Origin: Algibacter sp. | GTDB taxonomy: Bacteria > Bacteroidota > Bacteroidia > Flavobacteriales > Flavobacteriaceae | Assembly (NCBI RefSeq): GCF_029245835.1 | Contig: NZ_JAQWOO010000059.1 | Span: 38,103 to 102,102 of the forward strand | Length of the DNA: 64,000 nucleotides | Direction: 5' to 3' | Part shown: piece after piece, positions 18,414 to 27,460 of the stretch | Layout: every line of letters begins with the position of its first letter | Numbering within the stretch: the stretch's first letter is position 1 | Notes under the pieces: generated by a model | Seen by the model: only the letters and a program-made list of their open reading frames with translations | What the model was told of the DNA's origin: nothing | The model's database searches: none | Translations under genes and position numbers: made by a program

Positions 18414-19853
18414 TTAATAGTATTTTGCGTATACCACTTTAGTGTGTAAATATTCCTCCATACCATATTTACCATCTGCGCCTCCTATACCAGACTTTTT
18501 CCATCCGGCATGAAATCCTTGAATAGCTTCAAAATGTTCTCTATTTACATAAGTTTCTCCAAAATGAAGACCGCTTGTAGCTTTCATAATGTTATTAAAG
18601 TTTTCTGAAAATATCGAAGATGTTAAACCAAACTCTGTATCATTTGACATCGAAATGGCTTCTTCTAAAGTATTAAACTTCATCACTGGTAATACAGGAC
18701 CAAAAACTTCTTCTTGAATAATTTGGCTATCCTGACTACAACCCGTTATTACAGTTGGTTCATAAAAATAACCTCTATCAAATTTATCTGGTTGTCCACC
18801 ACCAACAAGCACCTCTGCACCTTCTTTCTTAGCAAACTCAACCATTTCGGAAATCTTATTCAATTGATCTTTTGAAACCAAACTACTCATATCAGCATCA
18901 GTCCCTGTTAAAGCCTCTTCAATTTTAACTTCCCTCATCTTCTTAGTTAGCTTATCTACAAATTCATCGTAAATGCTATCCTCTACATATACACGTTCTG
19001 CACAGTTACAAACTTGTCCACTAAAAATAACTTTAGAGGACACCACAGAATTAACGGCCAACTCCATATTAGCATCGGCACAAACAATGGCAGGTGCCTT
19101 TCCTCCTAATTCTAAAGACACTTTTGTGATATTTTCAGCAGCTGCACTAATTACTTTTTGTCCTGCACCAACACTACCTGTTAAACTGATAATACCTGTA
19201 ATAGGACTTTTAGAAAGTGCATTTCCCACCGTTCGTCCTGCTCCGCAAACAAAATTTAAAACCCCAGCTGGTAATTCGATTTTTTGAATGAGATTAGCAA
19301 ATTCCATAATTGTATTTGGCGCTTCTGAGCTTGGTTTTATAACACATGTATTCCCAGTTATTAATGATGCCGCAACTTTACGTGCCATAACAAAAAACGG
19401 GAAATTCCAAGGACAGATACCTACTGCTACCCCAATTGGTACTTTGTGCAAATAGATATGTTCTTTTTCTCTATCACTTTGAATAATCTCTCCTTCTATT
19501 CTACGTGCCCAACCTGCATTGTAATCAAAATAATCAGCTGTAAAGTCAATTTCAATTTGTGCTAAACCAATAACTTTGGCTTGTTCTCGAGACAATGTTT
19601 CAGCTAGAAAAACTCTATTTTCTCTAATAACATCGGCCATTTTATGTAAATATGCCGCTCTTTGAATTGCTGGTAGAGCTTCCCACGCTGGTTGTGAGGC
19701 TTGCGCAGCTTCCAATGCATTATTCGCATCTTCTAACGTTCCAGTTGATATAGTACTTATAACTTCTTCTGTACAGGGATTCAAAATCTCAATGACCGAA
19801 GTAGCTTTTGACTCAACAAACCTTCCGTTGATGTATTGTTTATAATGTTTCAT
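18414..19853 (-). CDS. aldA: Lactaldehyde dehydrogenase
   Basis: 479 residues, full aldehyde dehydrogenase: CPWNFPFFVMARKVA, LELGGKAPAIV (general base Glu) and FSGQVCNCAERVYVED with the catalytic Cys. The GQVCNCAERVYV string is the one I recall from E. coli AldA, which oxidises L-lactaldehyde to L-lactate with NAD. That is the step needed after rhamnulose-1-phosphate cleavage. It lies 80 bp after the lactate dehydrogenase gene in the rhamnose operon. It could overlap in function with the dehydrogenase half of the fused RhaEW-type protein encoded at 25205-27310. Confidence 0.88.
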   Translation of the reverse strand: MKHYKQYINGRFVESKATSVIEILNPCTEEVISTISTGTLEDANNALEAAQASQPAWEALPAIQRAAYLHKMADVIRENRVFLAETLSREQAKVIGLAQIEIDFTADYFDYNAGWARRIEGEIIQSDREKEHIYLHKVPIGVAVGICPWNFPFFVMARKVAASLITGNTCVIKPSSEAPNTIMEFANLIQKIELPAGVLNFVCGAGRTVGNALSKSPITGIISLTGSVGAGQKVISAAAENITKVSLELGGKAPAIVCADANMELAVNSVVSSKVIFSGQVCNCAERVYVEDSIYDEFVDKLTKKMREVKIEEALTGTDADMSSLVSKDQLNKISEMVEFAKKEGAEVLVGGGQPDKFDRGYFYEPTVITGCSQDSQIIQEEVFGPVLPVMKFNTLEEAISMSNDTEFGLTSSIFSENFNNIMKATSGLHFGETYVNREHFEAIQGFHAGWKKSGIGGADGKYGMEEYLHTKVVYAKYY

Positions 19854-19933
19854 AATATTTATAAGTTTAGTTTGGTTTAACTTTGGTTATACCTAAAAAT
19901 ACAATTTCAGCTAGTTATTAACTGTTTCTCTTT

Positions 19934-21082
19934 TTACTTTATTAGGTGATTAGTAAAATCTGAAGTCTTCTCACAACACAGTTGCTCCATAACTTGTTGC
20001 AATTCTGTTTTTAATAATGAAATTGTATGGTTCCCTCCTTTTTTTCCAAGAGCAGAAACACCATACATAAAAGAACGTCCCATGAAAGTAAATTTTGCTC
20101 CACTTGCCATAGCTCGAGCTACATCAGGTCCTGAGCGCACTCCACTATCCATCATCACTTCAATTTGGTTTCCATATTTTTCAGCAATAGTTGCCAAAGG
20201 TTTAACGGTTGATTGACCAGCATCTAATTGGCGCCCTCCATGATTAGATACTATAATACCATCTAATCCTAAACGTATAGCCTCTTCAGTGTCAAACTCT
20301 GAGGCTACGCCTTTAAGAACTAATTTACCTTTCCACATATCACGTATAGGTTTTATTTTCTCAGCATTTAACCTTCCACTAAAGGTTTGATCCATAAATT
20401 TACCCAGTTGTTTTAAATCTAATCCCTTAGGCATATAAGGTTTAAGTACTTCAAAAGTTGGTATCCCATGCTTAAGTGTTTCTATGGCCCAGTGAGGTCT
20501 ACCAAAAACCTGTAAAATATTACTTAAATTCATTTTTGGAGGCATTGCCAATCCGTTTCTTATATCTCTCGGCCTAAATCCAAATGTAGGAACATCGCAG
20601 AGAATTACTAATACAGGGCATTCAGCAACCGCTGCCCGATTAATGATATCATCTCGTAACTTATTATCAGTTGGATGATAAAGTTGAAACCAAGCGTTAC
20701 CCTCGGTCAACTCACTTGCACGTTCAATACTAGTAGTTGTTACCGTACTTAAAATAAAAGGTACGTTGTGTTCGAAAGCTGCTTTTGCTAAAATCTCAGG
20801 TGAATTGGGCCACATAAGTCCCTGTAAACCTACTGGTGCGATCCCAAATGGGGCATCATACTCAACTCCAAATAGCTTGGTTTTTAATGATGAGCCATGA
20901 TGTTCTCTTAGGTAGTTAGGTTTAAGTTGTACTTCTCTTAGCTCTGCTGTATTTCGAACAAGATTAACATCTTCATTGCACCCACCATCAAGATACTCAA
21001 AGGCAAATTTTGGTATTTTCTTTTTTGCTTTAGCCCTTAAATCGTCCATTGAGGGATAACGTGTATCAAAACTTATTGCCAT
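19934..21082 (-). CDS. lldD: L-lactate dehydrogenase, FMN-dependent (alpha-hydroxy-acid oxidase family)
   Basis: 382 residues with the family signatures: FEYLDGGCNEDVNLVRNTAE, GIAPVGLQGLMWP, LKGVASEFDTEEAIRLGLDGIIVSNHGGRQLD (catalytic His) and MMDSGVRSGPDVARAM. These enzymes oxidise L-lactate to pyruvate. Four bases separate it from the upstream class II aldolase gene. In this operon it completes the route L-rhamnose to lactaldehyde to lactate to pyruvate. Specificity for lactate rather than another 2-hydroxy acid is inferred from context. Confidence 0.85.
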   Translation of the reverse strand: MAISFDTRYPSMDDLRAKAKKKIPKFAFEYLDGGCNEDVNLVRNTAELREVQLKPNYLREHHGSSLKTKLFGVEYDAPFGIAPVGLQGLMWPNSPEILAKAAFEHNVPFILSTVTTTSIERASELTEGNAWFQLYHPTDNKLRDDIINRAAVAECPVLVILCDVPTFGFRPRDIRNGLAMPPKMNLSNILQVFGRPHWAIETLKHGIPTFEVLKPYMPKGLDLKQLGKFMDQTFSGRLNAEKIKPIRDMWKGKLVLKGVASEFDTEEAIRLGLDGIIVSNHGGRQLDAGQSTVKPLATIAEKYGNQIEVMMDSGVRSGPDVARAMASGAKFTFMGRSFMYGVSALGKKGGNHTISLLKTELQQVMEQLCCEKTSDFTNHLIK

Positions 21083-21086
21083 GTTT

Positions 21087-22376
21087 TTATGCTAAAAATT
21101 TCTTTCTTAAATCTTCTACTTGCTCGTCATTTATAGGCACCATTTCTCCAAGTGAATTTCCCATAACTATAGATTTAGCACTAAATTCAGCCACTTCTAG
21201 ATAATCAAAAGTTTGCAGTAACTTATCTCCTGTAATAATTACAGAATCATTTTCAATAATTAAAGCGGTAGGACAGTTATCTACGATATCTGAATTATTA
21301 TTTTTTCTAAAATGACTACCATACTCAACAAAGTTTATATCCTGCAAAAAAATCCAGCTTTCCGGTATGGTTCTAACATTCAAGTATTCTCCTGTAACAC
21401 CAAACGCCATAAGATAAGGCGATTGTGTCATTATTATGGAGTTTACATCTGGGTTTCTATTGTATATCTCTTGATGTATCCATGTAGCTCTACTTGGAAT
21501 TTTACCTGACTCTCTTTGACCGTTTTTAATTTGAACAATATCTTCCAAATCTAAATCCCATCTGTTAACATTAGTTGGTGTAATTAAAAAGTCATTACCT
21601 TTCCAACGCATTGATACAGTCCCATAAGAACCAATCATTAACCCCTGCTGACAAGAGCGCTTTACTATTTTGCAAATTTCTAAGCGTTTTTCTACTTCAT
21701 CAGAAGCATAATGAGTAGTTTCTATTTCTGGCAAAGTGCCTGTAGCTTGTGATTCAAATTCATCAATTTGTTGATCAGTCAAATATTTTGGTGTTCCAAT
21801 CTGAGCTCCGTAAATAATCGTCCTAGCGCAAAATTCTAGAGCTTCAAAACGTTCGTATGCATCTGTTAAATCACTACCCCCTAAAACAGTACCATGATTT
21901 TCCATAATTACTGCCTTATATCCCTTTTTGAATTCATCTGCAATTACATCTCCAAGATCTTCACTACCTGGAAGTCTATACTTTGCATATCCTATTGGTC
22001 CGCAAATATGCTTAGCTTGTGAAATAATATTTGTGATAGGTATTTGCCGCACAATACTGAACGAAACCAATGCTGGTGGATGGGCATGAATGACAGATTT
22101 AATATCTGGTCTAGATTCATAAATGGCCTTATGAAACGGAAACTCAGAAGAAGGTTTGTGCTTTCCAATTATAGTACCATCTTGTTTTACACATATAATA
22201 TCGGATGCTCTTAAAGAGCCTTTATCAATTGCTGAAGGTGTTACCCAAATATCTCCTTGATCATCCATAATAGAAATATTCCCCCCTGAAGTGGTTGTCA
22301 TACCTCTTTTATAAACTCTACTAATAATTTCTGTGATTTGATCTCTTGGGTGAATGAATTTTATGTTTTTAGCCAT
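21087..22376 (-). CDS. Tandem class II aldolase/adducin-domain protein, second domain lacking metal ligands
   Basis: 429 residues made of two class II aldolase domains. Domain 1 (about 1-220) keeps the zinc-ligand pattern: SSEFPFH, SVIHAHPPAL and MENHGTVLGG. Domain 2 (about 225-429) has the same layout but the ligands are replaced: SRATWIH, IIMTQSPYL and IENDSVIITG. In FucA-type aldolases the Glu and three His bind zinc, so domain 2 is probably structural or regulatory. Since the fused aldolase at 25205 is the likely main rhamnulose-1-phosphate aldolase, this may act on another sugar phosphate or acid. It sits between the kinase and lldD genes. Confidence 0.75.
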   Translation of the reverse strand: MAKNIKFIHPRDQITEIISRVYKRGMTTTSGGNISIMDDQGDIWVTPSAIDKGSLRASDIICVKQDGTIIGKHKPSSEFPFHKAIYESRPDIKSVIHAHPPALVSFSIVRQIPITNIISQAKHICGPIGYAKYRLPGSEDLGDVIADEFKKGYKAVIMENHGTVLGGSDLTDAYERFEALEFCARTIIYGAQIGTPKYLTDQQIDEFESQATGTLPEIETTHYASDEVEKRLEICKIVKRSCQQGLMIGSYGTVSMRWKGNDFLITPTNVNRWDLDLEDIVQIKNGQRESGKIPSRATWIHQEIYNRNPDVNSIIMTQSPYLMAFGVTGEYLNVRTIPESWIFLQDINFVEYGSHFRKNNNSDIVDNCPTALIIENDSVIITGDKLLQTFDYLEVAEFSAKSIVMGNSLGEMVPINDEQVEDLRKKFLA

Positions 22377-22435
22377 AATATATAAATTTGGAAATTGACT
22401 GTGAAGTTAATTTTGTTTTGCTTTATCCGTACAGA

Positions 22436-23821
22436 TTAACCATTAACTATAAAAGGCACATGCTTTTTAAGAGCATAATTTCGTTTTAAAAATTTTGAAT
22501 TTAACTTTTTATCCGAAATTGAAATAGCTGCTCCTAATGCTGAGCCAAGCGATGCATCTGTTGTACTTAAGCGTTTATGATTGAATTTATGTGAAAGCAA
22601 CTTGATATAAATATCGTTATTACTGAAACCACCATCTACATATATACGGGCAATTCTATTTTCACCCAATGCCTCTCTAATATATTTAATTTGAATAATA
22701 ACAAGCTCTGTCATTAACTGATGATAAGCATGTTCGTACTTGTCAAAGGAAAAATTTGTTTTTTCAGGCATGTTATCATCCACAATGCTTTCCCATTTAA
22801 AACAATACTTAAAATCACGAATAATCTCGAGGTAAGTATCGTAATTAAAACTAACATTTCGATGATACTCATCATTAACATTAAAGTATTTGTTCAGCTT
22901 CTCAACCTGTAATTTGTATTCATTACCTAGGAAAACACGTGTTGCCATTACAGGCTTCCCATTAATGCGCATATAATTAATTGTATCACTACTAAATGCC
23001 TTACCTTCAAACTGGTCTGCCGCAAATGGGTTAAATACAATACTCCATGTACCAGTAGATACCAATACAAACTTTTTCTTTATACTTCTGATATAAGGCA
23101 ATAAAGCTGCTGAACTATCATGAATACCAACACCGATTTTTATCCTATTGCCATTATAGTTCATATTTATGCTGGTTTCGGTTGAAACAATAGGAGGCAA
23201 TATCCTATCTATTTCTTCTTTGTAAACCCAATCGTGATAATCCTTTTTGTTAAAATCCCAAAGGGCGGTATGGCAGCCAATGCTGGTATACTCACTAATC
23301 GGAATCCCCGTGAATACATAGCTTAAATACTGCGGCAAATGCAGAGACCACTTGATCTTAGCATAAATCTCTGGTTTGGTATGTTTTAACCAATATAGCT
23401 GAAGTCCTGAGTTAAGCATGCTTAAATCAACACATCCAGTAGATTTCAAAAATGCTTCTTTAGGTCCATACTTTTTAAAAAATGATTGTATAATGGCTTC
23501 AGGTAATGGCTTTGCGTAGTTATATAAAGGAGTTAAAGGGTTTCCATTTTCATCTATATGTACCAAACTGGCTCCATATGTTGAAAAGTTAATAGCTTCA
23601 ACTTTAAATTCCTTTTTTTCCAGAATACCATCAAAAACTTGTTTTAACCATTTTTTTAAAGACGGAAGGTTTTCAGTGGGATATTTATCTTCATCTTCTA
23701 TTTCCTCAAAGGATGTATACTCTTTATGTACTTCATTTAAGTTTTTATCGAATAGAAAGAACTTTTTATTCGTTTTCCCGATGTCAAATACCGCAGTTAC
23801 TTTTTTTACTTTTTGATTCAT
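22436..23821 (-). CDS. rhaB: FGGY-family carbohydrate kinase, probable rhamnulokinase
   Basis: 461 residues. FGGY kinase layout: N-terminal phosphate loop AVFDIGKTNKKFFLFD, substrate-region YNYAKPLPEA, GIHDSSAALLPY with the catalytic Asp, VSTGTWSIVFNP, and C-terminal YVDGGFSNNDIYIKLL ATP-binding motif. It lies directly between the rhamnose isomerase and class II aldolase genes, so L-rhamnulose is the expected substrate, giving L-rhamnulose-1-phosphate. An L-fuculokinase-like specificity cannot be excluded from sequence alone. Spacing to the isomerase gene is 8 bp. Confidence 0.8.
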   Translation of the reverse strand: MNQKVKKVTAVFDIGKTNKKFFLFDKNLNEVHKEYTSFEEIEDEDKYPTENLPSLKKWLKQVFDGILEKKEFKVEAINFSTYGASLVHIDENGNPLTPLYNYAKPLPEAIIQSFFKKYGPKEAFLKSTGCVDLSMLNSGLQLYWLKHTKPEIYAKIKWSLHLPQYLSYVFTGIPISEYTSIGCHTALWDFNKKDYHDWVYKEEIDRILPPIVSTETSINMNYNGNRIKIGVGIHDSSAALLPYIRSIKKKFVLVSTGTWSIVFNPFAADQFEGKAFSSDTINYMRINGKPVMATRVFLGNEYKLQVEKLNKYFNVNDEYHRNVSFNYDTYLEIIRDFKYCFKWESIVDDNMPEKTNFSFDKYEHAYHQLMTELVIIQIKYIREALGENRIARIYVDGGFSNNDIYIKLLSHKFNHKRLSTTDASLGSALGAAISISDKKLNSKFLKRNYALKKHVPFIVNG

Positions 23822-23829
23822 TATTATAA

Positions 23830-25110
23830 TTATAAACCAGTTGCTACAGTATATTTACCACGCTCTAAAATTAAAGTATCCCTAACATTTAGCTCACGGT
23901 ATACATTTATTGGGCTTAATGCACCTCCTGTGTCTAGACGTGACTTTTCTAACAACGGTCTGACGTCCGTTCTATAAGCACCCTGTAAAATTTCCTGACA
24001 TTTTACCACGTCGTTGTCTAATTGTGCTGTTTTTAAAGCTTTCTGATCAATCAACAGCGCTTTTGCGTAAGCTTCCTGAATTGCTTCTAGTGATTGTATC
24101 AAATCTTCTAGTGGATCTTTTACATTATGGCTAGCATCAATCATCCAAGCCAAATCAGGGTTTTGAGGGTTGTTTTTCATACCATACACCAACTCATTAA
24201 AGATTAAGAATAAGGCGTAAGGCTTGATACTTCCTACGGTTAAATCATCATCTCCATACTTACTATCATTAAAGTGGAAACCTCCCAACTTACCTTTTAA
24301 CTGTAAAATTGATACAATTTGCTCAATATTTGAGTTTGGTAAGTGATGTCCTAAATCTACTAAGGTATAAGCTTTATCTCCGCAACCATTAGCCAACATC
24401 AAAGATGCGCCCCAATCCTGAATTACCGTACTATAAAAGTTTGGTTCATAAGGTTTATACTCTACCAACAACTTCCAGTCATCAGGTAATCCTTTATAAA
24501 TATCTATTAAACTATCTTGTGTGTTCTGAAAAGCTGTTTGGAAATTATTTTGTCCAGGAAAGCAAGAACCATCCGCCAACCAAACGGTTAAAGCTTTTGA
24601 ACCTAGTTTGTCTCCTATTTTAATAACATCTAAGTTATGCTGAATAGCTTGTTCACGTACAGCTTTACTTGTATTACTCAAAGAACCGTATTTATAGCTC
24701 TCTGGCGCATCCTTTTGATCTTGAAATGTGTTAGAATTTACAGCATCAAACTTTATATGTAAAGCATCTGCCTTTTCTTTGATGGCATTATAATCTGATG
24801 GAATATCCCATGGAATATGTAAAGATACTGCTCCAGCAGTTTGTGTTAGACTATGCAAAATACCTATATCATCTATTTTTTGTTCAAGATTTGTAGGTTC
24901 TCCGTAAAACCCAAAACGCCCGAAACGAGTTCCCCCAGCTCCAAGTGCCCAACTGGGAACGGCCACTTGAAATTGGCTCAATCTTGAAATAATTGTGTTG
25001 ACGTCACAACCATTTTTGGATAATTTGTTCGATAAAAAATCAAAACTCTCTTTATGACTTTCTAATCCTTTTTTATTTAAATCTAAGATTTTTTCTTTCT
25101 CTATTTTCAT
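23830..25110 (-). CDS. rhaI: L-rhamnose isomerase (RhaI type)
   Basis: About 426 residues, TIM-barrel sugar isomerase. SWALGAGGTRFGRFG near the start, LADGSCFPGQNNF, LVEYKPYEPNFY, TLVDLGHHLPNSNIEQIV, GGFHFNDSKYGDDDLTVGSI and AWMIDASHNVKDPLEDLI supply the acidic and His metal ligands expected of the Pseudomonas stutzeri-type L-rhamnose isomerase. I moved the start to the ATG at 25110 because the upstream 17 residues do not resemble the family. It converts L-rhamnose to L-rhamnulose; neighbours are rhaB and the fused aldolase/dehydrogenase. Confidence 0.88.
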   Translation of the reverse strand: MKIEKEKILDLNKKGLESHKESFDFLSNKLSKNGCDVNTIISRLSQFQVAVPSWALGAGGTRFGRFGFYGEPTNLEQKIDDIGILHSLTQTAGAVSLHIPWDIPSDYNAIKEKADALHIKFDAVNSNTFQDQKDAPESYKYGSLSNTSKAVREQAIQHNLDVIKIGDKLGSKALTVWLADGSCFPGQNNFQTAFQNTQDSLIDIYKGLPDDWKLLVEYKPYEPNFYSTVIQDWGASLMLANGCGDKAYTLVDLGHHLPNSNIEQIVSILQLKGKLGGFHFNDSKYGDDDLTVGSIKPYALFLIFNELVYGMKNNPQNPDLAWMIDASHNVKDPLEDLIQSLEAIQEAYAKALLIDQKALKTAQLDNDVVKCQEILQGAYRTDVRPLLEKSRLDTGGALSPINVYRELNVRDTLILERGKYTVATGL

Positions 25111-25204
25111 AATTGAAATATTTAACGAATAAGAAAACTCTATAAAATATGTATATTTCATGGGAGTTTTCTTTTCTACTAAACTAAAACTAACTATTTA
25201 AATT

Positions 25205-27310
25205 TTATCTGACAAAGGCATTAGCCATACCCCCATCAACATTTATTATATTTCCTGTTGACTTATCTAAAATTCCTACTAAAGAGAAAACACCATTGGC
25301 AATATCTTCTGGTGTAATTATTTCATGAAGCAAGTTCCTTTTTGCATAAAATGCTGGTAATTCTTCAACAGTTATTCCATTGGCCTTTGCTCTACCTTCT
25401 GCCCAAGCTCCTTCCCAAATTTTACTTCCAACAATAACTCCATCAGGATTTACTGTATTTACTCTTACCTTATCCTTAGCTAATTCTGCCGCTAATAAAC
25501 GCACCATATGTTGTTGTGCTGCTTTAGCAGTACCATAGGCAACATTATTTGGGCCAGCAACTAATCCGTTTTTACTTGCAATAGCGATAAAATCTCCTCC
25601 TAAACCTTGTTTACGAACGATTCCTGCAAATTGCTTAGCTAAATCAAACTGACCTTTTACCAGTATGTTTTGCAAAATATTCCAGTCTTTATCTGTTGTA
25701 TCTGATAAAGGCTTCGAAATTGCTAAACCTGCGCTATGAACAATAATATCTACACCTCCAAATTCTAAAACTGCTTTCTTATAAGCACCCTCTATAGATA
25801 CCGTATTTGTTACATCACAAACAGCATAAGTAGATACATCTCTTTGATAAGTAGCGTTTGCCTCTATTAAAGCTTCTTCATTAATATCTGTCAATACCAC
25901 ATTAGCACCTTCAGCAGCTAATTTATCGGCAATAGCTTTACCAATTCCTCCACCAGCACCAGTAACAACTGCTACTTTACGAGATAATGGTTTTTCTTTT
26001 GGCATACGTTGCAACTTAGCTTCTTCCAGTAACCAGTACTCAATATCAAATGCTTCCTGTCTTGGTAGAGAAGTATACTCTGTAATAGCTTCAGCTCCAC
26101 GCATGACATTAATTGCGTTAATATAAAATTCACTTGCTACACGAGTAGTTTGCTTGTTTTTAGCAAAACTAAACATACCCACTCCTGGGTAAATTATTAT
26201 TACCGGATTTGCATCTCTAACTGCAGGACTATTGTCTCTTTTACAGGTATTATAGTAATCCAGATATTCTTGACGATACGCCTCAAAAGCAGGTTTTAAC
26301 TTTTTTAATACAGCATCAGCATCTGATAAATCTTCATTTTTATCAAGATCTAATACTAACGGCTGAATCTTGGTTCTTAAGAAGTGATCTGGGCAAGATG
26401 TTCCCATAGGTGCCAATCTTGCCAAATCATTGCTATTAATATATTGCATTACAACATCTGTATCTGTAAAATGACCAATCATTCTGTTTTCAGATGATGC
26501 TAAACCTCTTAATAAAGGCATTAACTGAGCTGCTTTTTCAATACGCTCTTCTTTAGGTAGGCTTTCAACTTTTTGACCTCCAAAAACTTCACCTTGTTCT
26601 TTAATTTTAGTTTCAATATATTCTGAAGCCATTTCGATAACTTCTAAACTATTCATGTAACATTCGTAAGAAGTATCTCCCCAAGTAAACAAACCATGAC
26701 TACCTAATACAATACCTCTAATTCCTGGATTATCTGCTAAACATTTTTCTAACTGTAATGCTAAATCGAAACCTGGTTTTTGCCAAGGCACCCAACCCAT
26801 AGAATCTCCCCAAATTTCTTTGGTAACTTTTTCACTATCCTTAGCTGCCGCAACAGCTATAAGGGCGTCAGGGTGCAAATGATCTATATGTGCAAAAGGT
26901 AATAACCCATGCAAAGGGGTATCTATTGACGGTGCTTTACTATCTAAATCATAAATACAGTGATTAAACAACCCAACCATTCTGTCTTCATCATGCAACC
27001 CTTGATAAACATTTTTAAGATTGCGCAATCTTTGTGTGTACAATCCTGCAATACCTGAACGTGTTAATGTACCTATATCCCCACCAGAACCTTTTACCCA
27101 CATTACCTCGACGTCTTCATTTGTCAAAGGGTCTTTTTCTATAGTTTTACAACTGGTATTCCCACCACCATAATTTGTAATTCTTAAGTCCGCTCCTAGT
27201 ATATTAGAACGATATAAAAAAAGTTTCACTTGATCATTACCAAGCTTTAGTGCCTTATCCTCTTCCCATAAATAATCAACATGATTGAATTTTTTTATCG
27301 CTTTTTCCAT
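25205..27310 (-). CDS. rhaE: Bifunctional rhamnulose-1-phosphate aldolase / short-chain dehydrogenase (RhaEW type)
   Basis: 701 residues. Residues about 1-430 are a class II aldolase (RITNYGGGNTSCK, HIDHLHPDALIAVAAAKDSE, GSHGLFTWG). Residues about 450-701 are a classical SDR with AVVTGAGGGIGKAIADKLA and the YGTAK active-site pair. The aldolase gives DHAP and L-lactaldehyde; the SDR part is thought to oxidise the lactaldehyde. This fusion is known in rhamnose pathways of several phyla. First gene of the long minus-strand rhamnose operon, with an operator repeat and a TAAATTTG -7 box upstream. Confidence 0.9.
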   Translation of the reverse strand: MEKAIKKFNHVDYLWEEDKALKLGNDQVKLFLYRSNILGADLRITNYGGGNTSCKTIEKDPLTNEDVEVMWVKGSGGDIGTLTRSGIAGLYTQRLRNLKNVYQGLHDEDRMVGLFNHCIYDLDSKAPSIDTPLHGLLPFAHIDHLHPDALIAVAAAKDSEKVTKEIWGDSMGWVPWQKPGFDLALQLEKCLADNPGIRGIVLGSHGLFTWGDTSYECYMNSLEVIEMASEYIETKIKEQGEVFGGQKVESLPKEERIEKAAQLMPLLRGLASSENRMIGHFTDTDVVMQYINSNDLARLAPMGTSCPDHFLRTKIQPLVLDLDKNEDLSDADAVLKKLKPAFEAYRQEYLDYYNTCKRDNSPAVRDANPVIIIYPGVGMFSFAKNKQTTRVASEFYINAINVMRGAEAITEYTSLPRQEAFDIEYWLLEEAKLQRMPKEKPLSRKVAVVTGAGGGIGKAIADKLAAEGANVVLTDINEEALIEANATYQRDVSTYAVCDVTNTVSIEGAYKKAVLEFGGVDIIVHSAGLAISKPLSDTTDKDWNILQNILVKGQFDLAKQFAGIVRKQGLGGDFIAIASKNGLVAGPNNVAYGTAKAAQQHMVRLLAAELAKDKVRVNTVNPDGVIVGSKIWEGAWAEGRAKANGITVEELPAFYAKRNLLHEIITPEDIANGVFSLVGILDKSTGNIINVDGGMANAFVR

Positions 27311-27336
27311 AAAATATTTATTTTAATAACTTGAAA

Positions 27337-27344
27337 CAAATTTA
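27337..27344 (-). promoter_or_regulatory. Bacteroidota -7 box of the rhamnose operon
   Basis: TAAATTTG on the minus strand fits the Bacteroidota -7 consensus TAnnTTTG, 26 bp upstream of the rhaEW-type start and about 20 bp downstream of the operator repeat. Confidence 0.55.
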
Positions 27345-27365
27345 TTTGAAACATGCATAGTTGGC

Positions 27366-27383
27366 ATCCTGTACTGTACTGTA
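27366..27383. promoter_or_regulatory. PUL operator repeat, upstream of the rhamnose catabolic operon
   Basis: ATCCTGTA-CT-GTACTGTA, 56 bp upstream of the rhaEW-type start. The sequence also reads as three overlapping CTGTA units. A close match to the eight-site consensus. Confidence 0.75.
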
Positions 27384-27460
27384 ATAAACTTCTTTTAAGT
27401 GCTTTTTTAGAGATAAAACGTATAAATTATAAAAAAAAATAATTTAAGTTATCATATGGA

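Noticed and set aside
22424..22440. Possible ninth operator (ATCCGTACAGATTAA) upstream of the class II aldolase gene
   Set aside because: Only a partial half-site match and the gene is inside the operon; not counted.
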